A stretch of DNA of 64,000 bases from Enchytraeus crypticus (GCA_905160935.1 CAJHZI010000424.1:352001-416000); one strand, 5' to 3'; positions 1 through 10,788 are shown, numbered from the stretch's first letter. The notes: generated by a model from the sequence alone, not told the origin. Made by a program: numbers and translations.

Positions 1-3000
1 AGCTTGACGACGCATTCTGCACATGCGATGAAAGAATCAGTAAGATGCTGACGGAAGGAAAGGTATTTGTCGAAAAATATTAAAAAGAAATCCAAATAAT
101 AGTTAAATTTTATTTTTCTGTTTACGCATATTAATGCTGTTACAATCGAACCCGGGCAAACTTAGCCTACAAAATGTAGCCTGCGCATAGTTTATACATT
201 GCCTTACATTGACGTCCTTGACATTGCATTATGGCGAGGAACCGGTTTTTAACTTCCTATTGCTTAATTAAATATAAGTTATACCACCACTAAACAAATG
301 CAAAAGTGAAAAACAAGAGGGAGATTTAAAAAGCATACAACAGGAAAACTAGCAGATCAACAAAATGACGCATTTAGTGTCAAAATTATATGGTTCAGAA
401 GCATTTACCCATGAAAGAAACAAAACCCCGACAAGTCAATCACGTAGTGAGAAAACAACAAACGGAACCTAACACGAAGACGATGTCGAGGAAGTTAGGA
501 ATGAAACAGAATGTTTAATTTTCGTGAGAAATTTACTAAGTTTGATTGATGGTAGTTAAGACTGGTTCAGGTTCAGTTCAGTTCGATCGAAGACTCGAGC
601 AGTAGAATAGTGGAGTTAGGTAGGTGTCCGTTTTCGGATCAACAGATGTCGAGTTCAAACGATAGTGCTCTTCCGTCACTGATATTCGTCTAGAGAAGAT
701 ACTTGCGGTTAACTTACATGTATATCTTAGCCTTTATAGTTATTGTTATTAACTATTCTGAAAAGTTAGGAAAACAATGATCGATCGATTGACTGATTGA
801 TTGATTAAAGGAGAGATAGATTGTAATTAATAATAATACTAGTAATAACAACAATTTAGTTATTAATTATGTTATTATATTGCTTATTGCTAGGTTTGCT
901 TCTTCTGCCGCACAACGAGATTCACATTCTTTGGTAAAAGAGGTCGAAAGTGTGATCTCTGCAGGAGAATGATCTGTGAAGACTGCTTGATAAAAGTTTG
1001 TAAACTCTGTGAGCTTTTGCTAAACGCTAGACTTGTCTCCACGTGATGAGGAAAGGCGTAAAATATTAAATTGATATTATTATACAAAGTGTATATTAAT
1101 ATTTATTATATGCATTATTTCATTTGGTTCGTAGTAAGATATGAGATTCGGCTGCTGAGGAATTACTTTATCTCAGTTTTCTGTTAATTGATACTTACCA
1201 CACTTGATACCGATTTAGGAAATAAAATACCTCAATCTATACTGTCAATGTTTAGTCCAACGTGAAATTCATCTATCTCTCTCCACTGCTTTATCTACAT
1301 TGCTGCATACAAGTATTTATTTAATAAGTTAGACAATTTCGTGTATTATCCTTTTTCTTGATCATCCTCTAGCTTTTCAAATTACTTCTGACTTCTATTA
1401 TCTGATTTAGCAAGTTAGAAGCCCTTATAATTAATTAAGATTTGCTTCTTTTATAACTTTTTAAGTCTGGGTTGTGCAGCGAAGCTCTTTCAGCTCTTTC
1501 GTGGCACGTTGCCAATGATTACTCCTGTTGTCTTTCCTCAACATAAACGTTTACATTTTGTATACAGAATAACATTAGAATTTCTCAAAATAAAGTTGGC
1601 GCATGATAACTAGTATGTAGGCCTTAGGCTCATAGCTCGTAGTTAATATCTGATTATATTAACAAAACCAACTCAAAACATGTGGCACGTTTCAATTAGT
1701 TCCACCATATCACCATATCACTTCCATTGATAGAATTGCGTAACGGAGGCCAAATGAGCAACAGGCCTGCCAACAGAAACAGTAACACAGCAACAGCCAC
1801 CACCATCGCAATAACAACAGCAACAACAAAAACCACCACCTTCGCAATAACATCAGCAGCAACAGAAACCACCACCATCTCAATAACAACAGAAACCATA
1901 ACAGCCACCACAATCTCAATAACAACAGTAACAGCAACAACCACCACCATCACAGTAACTAAAACAACTATAAAAACCAAAACAACCACAACAACAATAA
2001 CAGTAGCAGTAACAACAACAACCACCACCACCACAACAGCAGTAACAACAACAACAGTAGCGGCAAGAACAACCATTGCAATCTTAACAACAACAACGAC
2101 AGTAGCGGCAGCATCAATCATCGTAATGTAAACAACAACAACAACTGATAACTGGTTTTGTGTTTCGTGAAGGCGAGACTACCTCATGAGTACATGGACA
2201 ACGTGCCTGTGCATACACTTGTGCCTAAGGATTCAGTGAACCACAAGACAGCTCTGCTCATCAAACCATTCAATAGGTATTCACTGTCACTACTCTCTCT
2301 CTTAGTGTACTGCATACTGGCAGGTCCATGGTATATAACGCCTCCACTCTTCTCTGTCTTCCGCTTTTCTCTTCATTTCCACATACATGTATGATTGTCA
2401 CTGTCAGGGATTTATGCCCTGATATTTTGTATAGTAAGGTTAATTATATTATTTATATAATTATATTGAAAGTTATATAGTATTATTTTAACTTTTTTAT
2501 ATTTAAGGAGTTTAGAGGTTAGTTAAGCCTACGCTTTGCGTGACCTCACGAGAGTGGGCGGAGCCACGAGAGTTTGTTTGTTTGTTTGTTGTTTGTCGCG
2601 GAGGGAATGAGTAGATTAAATTCCACGTGATATTTTGTAGTGTAGACTGTTACAGAACAGTGTTGGACTAGGTGATATCCAAGTTAAGGTTGATCAATAG
2701 TTGATCAGAGGAAAGAGTTCCCGAAGTAATTCAAGTATAGTAACGCAGTTATTGAGTAAATAATCAGTTAATATTTCCATAGTGGAATTTATGTTTTGAA
2801 GCGTTAATTAGATAGAGCTAGGTATTGTGTTTTCGTTGATTTTATATTATGTAAAGTCGTTTTAGCGTCACGAGTTAAACATGTATGTGAATATTTCGGA
2901 TTCGTCATAAGGACAGTCGATTTAAACTTAACTTTTTGTTGATGCTATCTAGTTGGATTTTTCTTTATTCCCTTGATCTGTATTAAATTCGCTTTTTAGT

Positions 3001-5469
3001 TTAAATTAAAATAATTTAATTTTAACTACAGTCGTTCGTTAGTAAATCCGAAAAAGGTCGGAGTCTTTTAGATTAGTGTAGTTGAATTACGAGGTCAGAT
3101 GCAAAATCCATCGAATTAGTACATTTAAGGATTTAGCGTCTGTTTTCAGGTGTGGTTAACCTGTTGAGGTAGGACCAACCCTGACAGTCACTATTGTAGC
3201 CTGATTAATCGCCCGAGTAATGCCAAGCAATTATAGCAACTATATTTACATTAATATCACAGTCTACTTGCACAATAATGCAATTGGCTTAAAATTCTGC
3301 ATTTATAACAATAGTTAAAAATTCTGTAAGTAGGCCTAACTATAAACCATACGCTTTCTATAATGACTACGCTTAAGCAAACTTTAGCGGCACTAAACTG
3401 ATGGTTTGAAAAAAATCCAAAGAGCGAGATGATCGACAGCCTAGCGGATACTCTCTAATACAAGACTGTGTCGCTAGTGAGCATTGAACTTAACATATGA
3501 AAAACTATAAACAGGTCTTGCTCATTAGTGAGAGTGCTAGAAATCTTTATAGAAATAAAGCTAAGGTAAACGTCAGTTTCCTCACTCGAAAGCGATGTCA
3601 GTGACGAAAAATGTGAATTTTTGTCCTGTTGTTTGACAGAGTTAGCAGAGGGACTAGTGAAGGAGAGTGAAGGTCTTGCGCATGGTTTCTACTATCACAC
3701 GAAGCAAATAGCATGATAACGAGGGCTAATATTGCATAAGATTATGACAGGAAATGAAATGACTGGACTTTAAATGGAATGGCTCTAAATGACGTGACAT
3801 TAAATGACAGGACATTAAATGATAGGACAAAAAATAACAGGAAATTAAATGAAATCTCATTAAATGACAGGACATTAAATGATAGGACGTTAAACAACAG
3901 GATATTATTGGCTGGAACCAGTTGCGATATAATAAGATATTCGACCGCGGATCAGCAGGGGAGGATCAAGGAATTTTTTTAAGGGGGGCCGAAAATTTCT
4001 TTTGAGAGTGTACAAATTTTTTGCTTACGTCCCGCCTTCTTCGGGACATGTGAACCAACCAGACAAAATGCTGTTGGGGGAGGGGGCTCATCATTTTTTC
4101 ACTACTGCGTTCGGCTCATAGAGGGAGTGTATCCCCGTATCTTACCCCCCCCCCCCCCACTCATACCCGTACTAAAGCCCGGGGGAAAACTAATATACCT
4201 GAAATTCTATATTTGTTTTGAAAAAAGTAAGCTAATTGTTTCACTTCTGAAGAAACTCATCGAATTTGGATGAAGTGCAAAAGTGACCTAAGTTTGGCGA
4301 TAGGAGGCTTAAACCCCTCCCAGCATAGGCTATTTGCATCACTACTCCGGTACAGAGTTTGCATTATTTACTTACACCCCTTTTTACTCGAATACATTGG
4401 TTAAAGTGAAAATTGAGAGCTTGTGAAAAACATTTGTCGGGCCCCTTCCAATATACAGGGTTCCTAGTATACCATATTTGAGAAAAAAAATCGAGATAAT
4501 GGAACTGAGTTCCATCTCGAACCCTCAACCACTGCCCTTAGAAACATATTTACATAATGTAAATTGCCATGGAAACAATGAAAATATCATTTAAATTTTT
4601 TCTTGGAGGCCTAAGGGGGGCTCGCCCCCTGGATCCGCCACTGCGGATAGTATGTGTTATTTCAAATCATGGGTTCGTCCATCACTGACATCGCTTTCGC
4701 GTGAGGAAACTGACTTTAACATTAGCTTTTTTTAATGACATCATACTACATGACAGGACATTGAATGACCTGGCATTAAATGGCAAGACATTAAAAGATA
4801 TGACACTGAATTACATAACGCGTTCTCTAAGCCGGACCCTGGCTTAAAACTAGTCTTAAAAGTTTAGTCTATACTATATATCGTGTTTCACTTGGCAGGA
4901 GTCTTTCTCTACCATCACTGACGACACTTGGTTTACCACAATCACGTGACGGTTGCGTCACAGCTGTGGAATATCAATCGATAAACTACGGCAACCAACT
5001 TCAAACAACACCCGAGTTCCAGTTGTTACTGAAACATTTGAATGAAAAGCAAAGATCAGCAGAAAGTTCAGCTTTCAGCCCACAAACCCATCAGCGTCAG
5101 CACTTCATTCAGCATGGCAACCACCAGCAGCTGAGCGAGAGTGGCTGTCACGTGACCAGCCTACAGTCGCTGCTGCACAAAGCTAAGCTGAAACGAGGCA
5201 AGAAACTCTTACTGCAGAAAGTCAAGCTTCAAAAACACGACAAACCATTCGAGAGACCGCTGCCTGGTCTGTTGATAAACCCATTTTTGCCATCACTTCA
5301 CGACCTTCGCGCAGGAATTGAAGTATCGAGCGAGTCAGCCCGAGCAAAGAATGAACAAGAGTCCGAGAGGCTGGAAGTCTGCTTCGGTTGCGAGTCAACA
5401 CTGATAGATGTGATCAGGTTTAATCGCTGGAGACCTAGCCTCTCTATGTTGATGTTATCTCAACAGTGA
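1..5469 (+). CDS. SPIRE: SPIRE actin nucleator, C-terminal exons (partial, 5' end outside window)
   Basis: SPIRE proteins nucleate actin filaments through WH2 repeats and attach to vesicle membranes through a C-terminal FYVE-like zinc finger. Only the C-terminal part is here. Exons read 1-62 (frame starts at base 3, ends phase 0), 894-995 (34 codons, phase 0 to 0), 2173-2276 (phase 0 to 2) and 4899-5469. Each is bounded by AG/GT and all phases join. Exon 1 ends in DERISKMLTEGK, matching the segment just before the family's zinc finger. Exon 2 gives VCFFCRTTRFTFFGKRGRKC then CDLCRRMICEDC, the SPIRE FYVE-like CxxC pairs. Exon 3 begins ARLPHEYMDNVPVHTL, like the vertebrate MRLPSKPY..LPIFSL segment. 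The last exon ends LEVCFGCESTLIDVI, matching the conserved MEVCVDC tail motif. WH2, KIND and most of the Spire box lie upstream of the window. The stop (5467-5469) falls in the first unit of a 40-bp minisatellite. The identification rests on family knowledge recalled, not searched. Confidence 0.86.
207..275 (+). mobile_element. L2-like LINE 3' tail fragment
   Basis: The string from GACGTCC at 211 through ATGGCGAGGAACCGG to the AT-rich end matches the 3' tail of the L2-like LINE at 22.78-24.56 kb (minus there) and short copies at 11446-11505 and 49805-49880. It is a severely 5'-truncated insertion in the first visible SPIRE intron. Confidence 0.7.
276..893. other. SPIRE intron, no recognised element
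   Basis: AT-rich intronic sequence with short ATTGATTG-like runs near 783-805. I see no gene or repeat family that recurs elsewhere in the window. It ends in an acceptor TTGCTTATTGCTAG directly before the zinc-finger exon at 894. Confidence 0.5.
1765..2145. repeat. CAA/ACC-rich low-complexity tract in SPIRE intron
   Basis: An imperfect trinucleotide-rich stretch of CAA, CAG, ACC and ACA lies in the intron before exon 2173-2276. It leaves long Thr/Asn- and Val-rich frames open on both strands, which are composition artefacts. The stretch 1000-1764 before it holds nothing I recognise. Confidence 0.8.
2285..2396 (-). mobile_element. RTE LINE 3' end, (GA)n-tailed family
   Basis: The sequence ACTGGCAGGTCCATGGTATA followed by a CTTCCGC-type stretch recurs at 11.82, 36.06, 59.88 and 60.85 kb on minus and at 59.47 kb on plus. 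Read on minus it encodes the end of an RTE reverse transcriptase ORF (like EDREEWRR..PWTCQ) running into a (GA)n tail. It starts about 10 bp after a SPIRE exon donor. Confidence 0.75.
2402..3186 (+). mobile_element. Solo LTR with 5-bp target duplication
   Basis: The segment begins TGTCAGGG and ends CCCTGACA, the TG..CA ends of an LTR with short inverted termini. It is flanked by the identical 5 bp GTCAC at 2397-2401 and 3187-3191, as expected for Ty3/Gypsy-like integration. No internal gag-pol region is present, so this is a solo LTR about 785 bp long left by LTR-LTR recombination. It lies in a SPIRE intron. Orientation is assumed. Confidence 0.82.
3552..3620 (-). mobile_element. tRNA-derived SINE (family A), 3' fragment
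   Basis: CAGTTTCCTCACTCGAAAGC then GATGTCAGTGACG is the 3' half of the SINE seen in full at 6355-6490 and 48200-48330. The tRNA-like head is missing or degraded here. Confidence 0.6.
3735..3905. repeat. Degenerate ~15-bp minisatellite (left part)
   Basis: Units like GACATTAAATGACAG repeat about ten times with drift. The same array resumes at 4741-4815, so one array was split by the SINE and hAT insertion between. Confidence 0.75.
3906..4740 (+). mobile_element. tRNA-derived SINE (family A) interrupted by a hAT-like element
   Basis: The left half is 3906-3955 (head with AAGATATTCGACCGCGGATC), the right half is 4644-4740 (B-box region, then ACTGACATCGCTTTCG and GAGGAAACTGAC). Together they match the intact copy at 48200-48330. 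The break coincides exactly with the 8-bp duplication of the inserted hAT-like element. Confidence 0.75.
3956..4643 (+). mobile_element. Non-autonomous hAT-like element, 688 bp
   Basis: The ends are CAGGGGAGGATCAAGG and CCTGGATCCGCCACTG, imperfect inverted repeats of the common CAGTGGCGGATCCAGG type. The flanks carry an 8-bp duplication: CGGATCAG at 3948-3955 and the same with one base lost at 4644-4650. hAT transposons make 8-bp duplications. No transposase ORF is visible; the body has C- and G-runs (4147-4158). A second copy lies at 18863-19563. Strand is arbitrary. Confidence 0.75.
4741..4815. repeat. Degenerate ~15-bp minisatellite (right part)
   Basis: ATGACAGGACATTGAATGAC and similar units continue the array at 3735-3905 after the nested insertion. 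Confidence 0.65.
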
Positions 5470-5910
5470 TAGACCTAGCCTCTCTCTGCTGATGTTATCT
5501 CAACAGTGATAGACCTAGCCTCTCTCTGTTGATGTTATCTCAACAGTGATAGACCTAGCCTCTCTCTGTTGATGTTATCTCAACAGTGATAGACCTAACC
5601 TCTCTCTGTTGATGTTATCTCAACAGTGATAGACCTAGCCTCTCTCTGTTGATGTTATCTCAACAGTGATAGACCTAGCCTCTCTCTGTTGATGTTATCT
5701 CAACAGTGATAGACCTAGCCTCTCTCTGTTGATGTTATCTCAACAGTGATAGAACTAACCTCTCTCTGTTGATGTTATCTCAACAGTGATAGACCTAGCC
5801 TCTCTCTGTTGATGTTATCTCAACAGTGACCTAGACTCAACAGTGAGCCTAGCTCTCTGCTGATGTTATCTCAACAGTGATAACCGCTCTCTGTTTATGC
5901 TCTTTAACAG
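5431..5910. repeat. 40-bp minisatellite in last SPIRE exon
   Basis: Ten near-identical 40-bp units (AGACCTAGCCTCTCTCTGTT then GATGTTATCTCAACAGTGAT) run 5431-5830, followed by two decayed units to about 5910. The SPIRE stop codon TGA lies in unit one, and the rest is 3' untranslated sequence. Confidence 0.95.
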
Positions 5911-5943
5911 TGATTTCTGTGAGATTTTAATATACAATACGCT

Positions 5944-5954
5944 AATAAAATAAA
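5944..5954 (+). promoter_or_regulatory. SPIRE polyadenylation signal
   Basis: Two overlapping AATAAA hexamers (5944-5949 and 5949-5954) lie about 475 bases after the SPIRE stop, just beyond the minisatellite. They are the first canonical signals downstream. Confidence 0.6.
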
Positions 5955-6354
5955 CACCTTAAGCAATATAATGTAATCAACTTATCTGTAATGTTATACT
6001 CTGTTTTGTACGTATTGTGGCTCAGTGGTCAACTTATACTCTGTGTATCTGAACGCCTTATTGCGCAGTGGTATATAAGCTCCACACTCAAACGAGAGAT
6101 CTCGATTTAGTGACTGCATTACGACAAGGCGGTTTTCATTTCCGTAGGGAGAAAAATAATCTTAGTTGCTTAGGGCCCACACTTAGCGGTGCCAGGAAGA
6201 AGGATATTTACCGAACTTTAGATTGCATTTCCTATCTTTAGATACTCCCCCGTCGACGTCATAATATCATTATTAATATGAGACCTGACTTTCAAGAATT
6301 TCCTTTAGTAAGTAAAAGGAAGCTTGTACTTTGGCTTTGTATGTAAAAGGTAAA

Positions 6355-6490
6355 GCTGGTAAAGCTAAGGTTAACTTCAGTTTCCTCACTCGAAAGCGAT
6401 GTCAGTGACGGGCGAGCCCAGGATTTGAACCCGCATATACTGATCCGCGGTCGAGTATCTTACCGACTTCGCCACAGGCTCCAGCCAGAT
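6355..6490 (-). mobile_element. tRNA-derived SINE (family A)
   Basis: On minus it reads a tRNA-like head (GGCGAAGTCGGTAAGATACT, GGGTTCAAATCC as B box) and then the common body TCACTGACATCGCTTTCGAG TGAGGAAACTGAAG. Other copies are at 3906-4740, 45868-46005 and 48200-48330. Confidence 0.8.
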
Positions 6491-6875
6491 GTATGTGTGT
6501 GTGATGTTTAAAGATGCTGAAAGAATTAAAACGACTTTAAACACGATTTAGCATTGTCATATTTTATTTGTTCGCATCATTTTCCTATTTCTTATCAAAC
6601 CACAATACCACGTCATGAACCCACACCTTATACCCACTATACCACCACCACACTATACCACCACTATACAAGCTCAGGCTTAAATGCGTAACCAGGTGCG
6701 ATGATGTGCGAATTGATCAACGGTACTACTTTCTTGATCATTCGAGCAACTTTTGCAAACTAGTAATTAATAAAGCAACTTATTATATATCCATGTTCCA
6801 AACGCGAATAATTAATTTAACCGAGTTATTTTACTAGCAAAGAGCTTAGCAATAGGCCAACACACACTATAAATA

Positions 6876-6879
<4 letters not shown>
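6491..6879. other. Intergenic, nothing recognised
   Basis: AT-rich sequence downstream of SPIRE with an ACCACCACACTATACCACCA patch near 6640-6665. I see no coding or repeat-family signal. Confidence 0.5.
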
Positions 6880-6941
<62 letters not shown>

Positions 6942-6964
6942 AATAAAAATATATATATATAATA

Positions 6965-6996
<32 letters not shown>

Positions 6997-7003
6997 TTAT
7001 TTT

Positions 7004-7042
<39 letters not shown>
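6880..7042. repeat. (TA)n microsatellite
   Basis: Long TA runs interrupted by short A/T patches. Confidence 0.97.
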
Positions 7043-7049
<7 letters not shown>

Positions 7050-7091
7050 ATAGAGGCAAAACTGACGAATTGACTTACAATCTGACTGATT

Positions 7092-7130
7092 GTGAGGAAA
7101 CTGACGTTAATGTTAGCTTTAGTTTTAATA
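7092..7130 (+). mobile_element. tRNA SINE (family A) 3' end fragment
   Basis: GTGAGGAAACTGACGTTAAT plus TTAGCTTTAG is the end of the family-A SINE. It abuts the foldback element that starts at 7133. Confidence 0.6.
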
Positions 7131-7132
7131 TA

Positions 7133-7887
7133 CAGACTGAGGCAAAAAATAATTATCCCTTAGCGAAATCTCAATAACTTCACCATAACTCAAAATATTT
7201 TTACTAAATTTTCGGAGCCTTTACAGGAGGAATTTCTGCGTATATCCTACAATTTTGGTGAAAATAGATTCAGTAGAATCGAAATTACAGCGTTTCTACG
7301 AGAAAAGTGCTAAATTCAACTTTAATAAGGCATTTGTGAAATGTCAGCCGTTCATTTTTAAGAAAATAACGACCCTGAAACGGGTCTTTCTTTTATATGA
7401 CGGAGCATAAGCCTACACTACCTTTTTAGCTGCTCTAATACAATATGTTTAAAATTCATTCACATATTAAACTTATTCCAAAATTTTGAAAAATATTTTT
7501 GGTACTTTTGTTTAAATAAGCCTTGTTAAAATTGATTTTTTACACTTTTTCCGTAAAACGCTGTATTTTTGTTACTACTAAACATATTTTCACGAAATTT
7601 TGCAGACAATATGCAAGCAGCCCTGCACTAGAAGCTCCGAAAATTTTGTTAAAATATTTTAAGTTTTGTCGAAATTATTAAGATTTTTGTTAAAATCAGC
7701 CTTGTTAAAATTGATTTTAGCACTTTTCATAGAAACGCTGTGATTTTGGTACTACTGAATAGATTTCCACTAAATTTGCTCGCTATGTTCAAAAATTTCT
7801 CCTCTAGAAATTGCAAAAACTTTGTGCAAATATTATGAGTTTTGTTGAAGTTATTAAGATTTCGCTAGGGGATATTTTTTGCCCCAG

Positions 7888-7891
<4 letters not shown>
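7133..7891. mobile_element. Foldback mariner-type MITE, 759 bp
   Basis: The left end reads CAGACTGAGGCAAAAAATAA; the right end, reverse-complemented, reads CAGACTGGGGCAAAAAATAT. Both continue as inverted copies (CCCTTAGCGAAATCTCAATA against CCCCTAGCGAAATCTTAATA), with further inverted similarity for roughly 200 bp each side. TA flanks each end, as for Tc1/mariner. No transposase frame is present. Confidence 0.72.
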
Positions 7892-7950
<59 letters not shown>

Positions 7951-7990
7951 ATATCAATATATATATATATATATCAAATTCTAAATATAT

Positions 7991-8032
<42 letters not shown>

Positions 8033-8042
8033 ATATATATAT
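7892..8042. repeat. (TA)n microsatellite
   Basis: Pure and interrupted TA runs begin directly at the right end of the foldback element. Confidence 0.97.
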
Positions 8043-8595
8043 ACAGGAGCCTATATATAACTATAATACACATTCGCTGCATCACAAACAAATTATTTAA
8101 CAATTTAACAACTATGTGTTGTTATTTCACAAAATTTAAATTCACAATTTTCTTACTCACCGATGCTGCACAATGGTAGAATAAAAATGTATAAATAGCT
8201 TAGTGTGTAAGTGCGTCAGATAGCGTCACTGAGATTTAAATGGCTCTCTTTGTTTCAAATCTTTAAAGAGCTGATCACAGAGAAAATCTCATATATAGGC
8301 CTACATACAAACGATAAGACAGTATGGTAACACGGATTTCAAACTAAACTGCATAATTATATAATGTTTATGTGCGTGACAATAGTGATAGATATCATCA
8401 CAGATGATCAATTCACCATAGTATTTGTTACTTAACTTTAAACAACAAATACATTTTGGTGCATAATTTTTATTTAGTTTAATTTTGGCGATTTTTACTT
8501 TCAACGCCGAAGATATGAATTTCGAGTCACAATTCTTTACTAATTACATAGTGAACTTTGCATTTAAATAAAGTAATATTCATTCAGATTATCAC
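8043..8595. other. Intergenic, nothing recognised
   Basis: AT-rich sequence between the (TA)n tract and the RTE LINE. There is no supported gene; a 67-codon minus frame at 8301-8504 has no recognisable motif. Confidence 0.5.
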
Positions 8596-8610
8596 ACTTT
8601 AAATAAGCCA

Positions 8611-10157
8611 TCATCATCATCATCTTCCCTTAAGCCCCAGTTTAGCCAGGGTCGGGATACGAACAGACTTTCTCCAGTCCTCCCTGTCCCACACCATATC
8701 ATCAGTCAATCCCCTATTTTTCATGTCCTTCTTAATTACCGCATCCCAAGTCAATTGTGGTCTACCTCTCTGTAGCTTAACATCTAGTTTTTCCCTCCAA
8801 ACTCTCTTTACTACATCTCATCTGCCTTTCTCACAATATGCCCATACCATCTCAATCTCGACTGAGCCAACCGATCCCCGATCCCCTCAACACTTAAATT
8901 CATTCTCACATATTCATTTTCCATTCTGTCCTTCCTAGTTCTTCCACACATTAGACGCCACATTCTCATTTCTGTCACATGCAAACTCTGCAAATGTTCC
9001 CTTTTTAGTGCCCAACATTCCGAACCATACATCATTACTGGCCTTACCACAGAATATAAAATTTGCCTTTCAGTCTTAGTGGGATTCTCCTATCACACAA
9101 CACTCCACTAGCAGCCCTCCACTTTGCCCATTCAGCCTGAATCCTACTAGTAACCTCCTTTTCCAACTCCCAATTATTCTCTATTACAGATCCCAAATAC
9201 TTAAAATCTGTTACCTTCTTTAGCTCCACACCCTGACTTATTACTCTATCTCCGTTTATCATCTCACCCTTCCATCTACTCTCTAAATGCTCCGTTTTTT
9301 CCTTATTCACCCTCAGTCCTTTACTTTCCAGTGCCTCTCTCGCGTTTTCCAAAATCTCGCTTACTTTCTCCACAGTGTCTCCTACTATCACCAGATCATC
9401 TGCAAATAGCATGCACCATGGGGCCTCCTTAATAACCCCCTTAAGCAACTCATCCATAATCAATATCAACAGATATGGACTTAGGGCTGATCCTTGATGT
9501 ATCCCGATCTTCACATCAAAACTCTCAGATTGTCCACTCTCAACTCTCACACTAGTCTTCACACTGCTGTACATATCTTTGAATAGCTCAACATACCTCC
9601 TGTTCACTTTCGTCTTCTTCAAAACTTTCCATACCAGTTCTCTCGGAACCCTATCATAGGCCTTTTCGAGATCCACAAATACCATCTGTATCTTCTTCCT
9701 CTCGCTCCTTTTCTTCTCCATCAATTGCCTCAACATAAAGATCGGCTCTGTTGTCGACATTCCAGGCATAAACCCAAACTGGTTCCCCTTAATGTTTGTT
9801 GAATCTCTCAACCTACTCTCCACTACTCTCTCTCTCATAGCTTCATTGTATGGCTCAACAGCTTGATACCTCCATAATTCTTACATTTTTCGATGTCCCC
9901 TTTATCGTTAAATACCGGCACTAAACAACTCAACCTCCACTCTTCTGGCATCCTATCCCCCCATAACATCTTTTCAAACAAGCATCTCAACCACTCCACC
10001 GCTCCCATACCTACAATCTTCCACACATCCACCGGATTTCCATCCAACCCCACAGCTTTACCTTTATGCATTTTCTCCAATGCCCTCTCAACCTCTTCAA
10101 CCTGTAACATTCTGTACTTCCAAGTCCTCAAATCCTTCGCTACCTACATCATCTTCA
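8611..10157 (-). mobile_element. 5'-truncated RTE LINE with 15-bp target duplication
   Basis: The element is flanked by perfect 15-bp copies of ACTTTAAATAAGCCA at 8596-8610 and 10158-10172. Its 3' end is a (GAT)n tail at 8611-8625, typical of RTE elements that end in short tandem repeats. It keeps only the reverse transcriptase domain and C-terminus; the endonuclease half is absent. Its last 110 bases recur as the 3' part of SINEs at 10.59, 25.4, 32.0, 47.4, 53.1 and 62.1 kb. Confidence 0.9.
8620..10131 (-). pseudogene. RTE reverse transcriptase, frameshifted
   Basis: Three frames give one protein in order: 10131-9835 (KMHKGKAVGLDGNPVDVW, then a KNYGGIKLLSHT strand), 9838-9044 (QFGFMPGMSTTEPIF, FVDLEKAYDRVP as motif A, GIHQGSALSPYL as motif B, MLFADDLVI as catalytic motif C) and 9050 down to about 8620 (YGSECWALKREHLQ, RLRWYGHIVRK, then VWDREDWRKSVRIPTLAKLG). 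These are RTE-clade motifs. The frame is lost near 9832, where an AG was added beside a likely Trp-to-stop change, and near 9047. The element is dead. Confidence 0.88.
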
Positions 10158-10585
10158 ACTTTAAATAAGCCAATATATAAAAAATAAGGGTGTCACAACT
10201 TTTCTTATAAATCTCAAGTGTTGGATTCTCCTAACAAAGTCGGGCAACTTTTAGTTAGCCTACTCGAACTGCATGTTCCCTGGTTTCTAAGATCCAAAAC
10301 GACATATGCATATTATAATGATTATTCTACAAATCTAAGATTACAAATAAAATAACAAAAAAATTGAAAATCTTAAATATAACTAGTCACAGGGATTTTA
10401 AGGAATTAAATGCTCTGTTTTAATTTACGTTATGACAAATGTGCAACTAATGGTCGAGTAGTGAAATAATTATTTTAAGTATAGGCCAATCAATATACTT
10501 GTTTCACAGAGCGTTAAAAATTAGAACTATCTACATAAATTTTAGTACCGCAGAACTAAATAAAGCACTAAAATTAAATAAGTAA

Positions 10586-10775
10586 TCATCACTTACCTTG
10601 AATCCCAGTTTAACTAGGGTCAGGGTTAGACAATTTTGTAGCAATTCCTGGAGCCTAGGCGCTCAGCAACCAAATAGCGTTTCTGACGTTGGTATGGATC
10701 TTAATGCTTTGTCACCTTTTACGATCAACACACACAGTCGGCCACGCAATATTAACAACGACGCAAGTCGCGTCG
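10586..10775 (-). mobile_element. SINE sharing the RTE 3' end
   Basis: On minus it carries a GAGCGCCTAGGCTCCAGGAA block and then the CCTAGTTAAACTGGGATTCA tail of the RTE family. Relatives are at 31885, 52960 and 61960. This copy lacks the middle of the tail and the (GAT)n run. Confidence 0.65.
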
Positions 10776-10788
10776 TTTACGGAATAGT

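Noticed and set aside
1696-2131. Thr-rich and Val-rich ORFs of over 130 codons on both strands
   Set aside because: Both come from a CAA/ACC low-complexity tract in a SPIRE intron with consistent splice sites either side.
5431-5830. Regular 40-bp repeats reminiscent of a CRISPR array
   Set aside because: Units are head-to-tail with no unique spacers, in a eukaryotic exon; it is a minisatellite.
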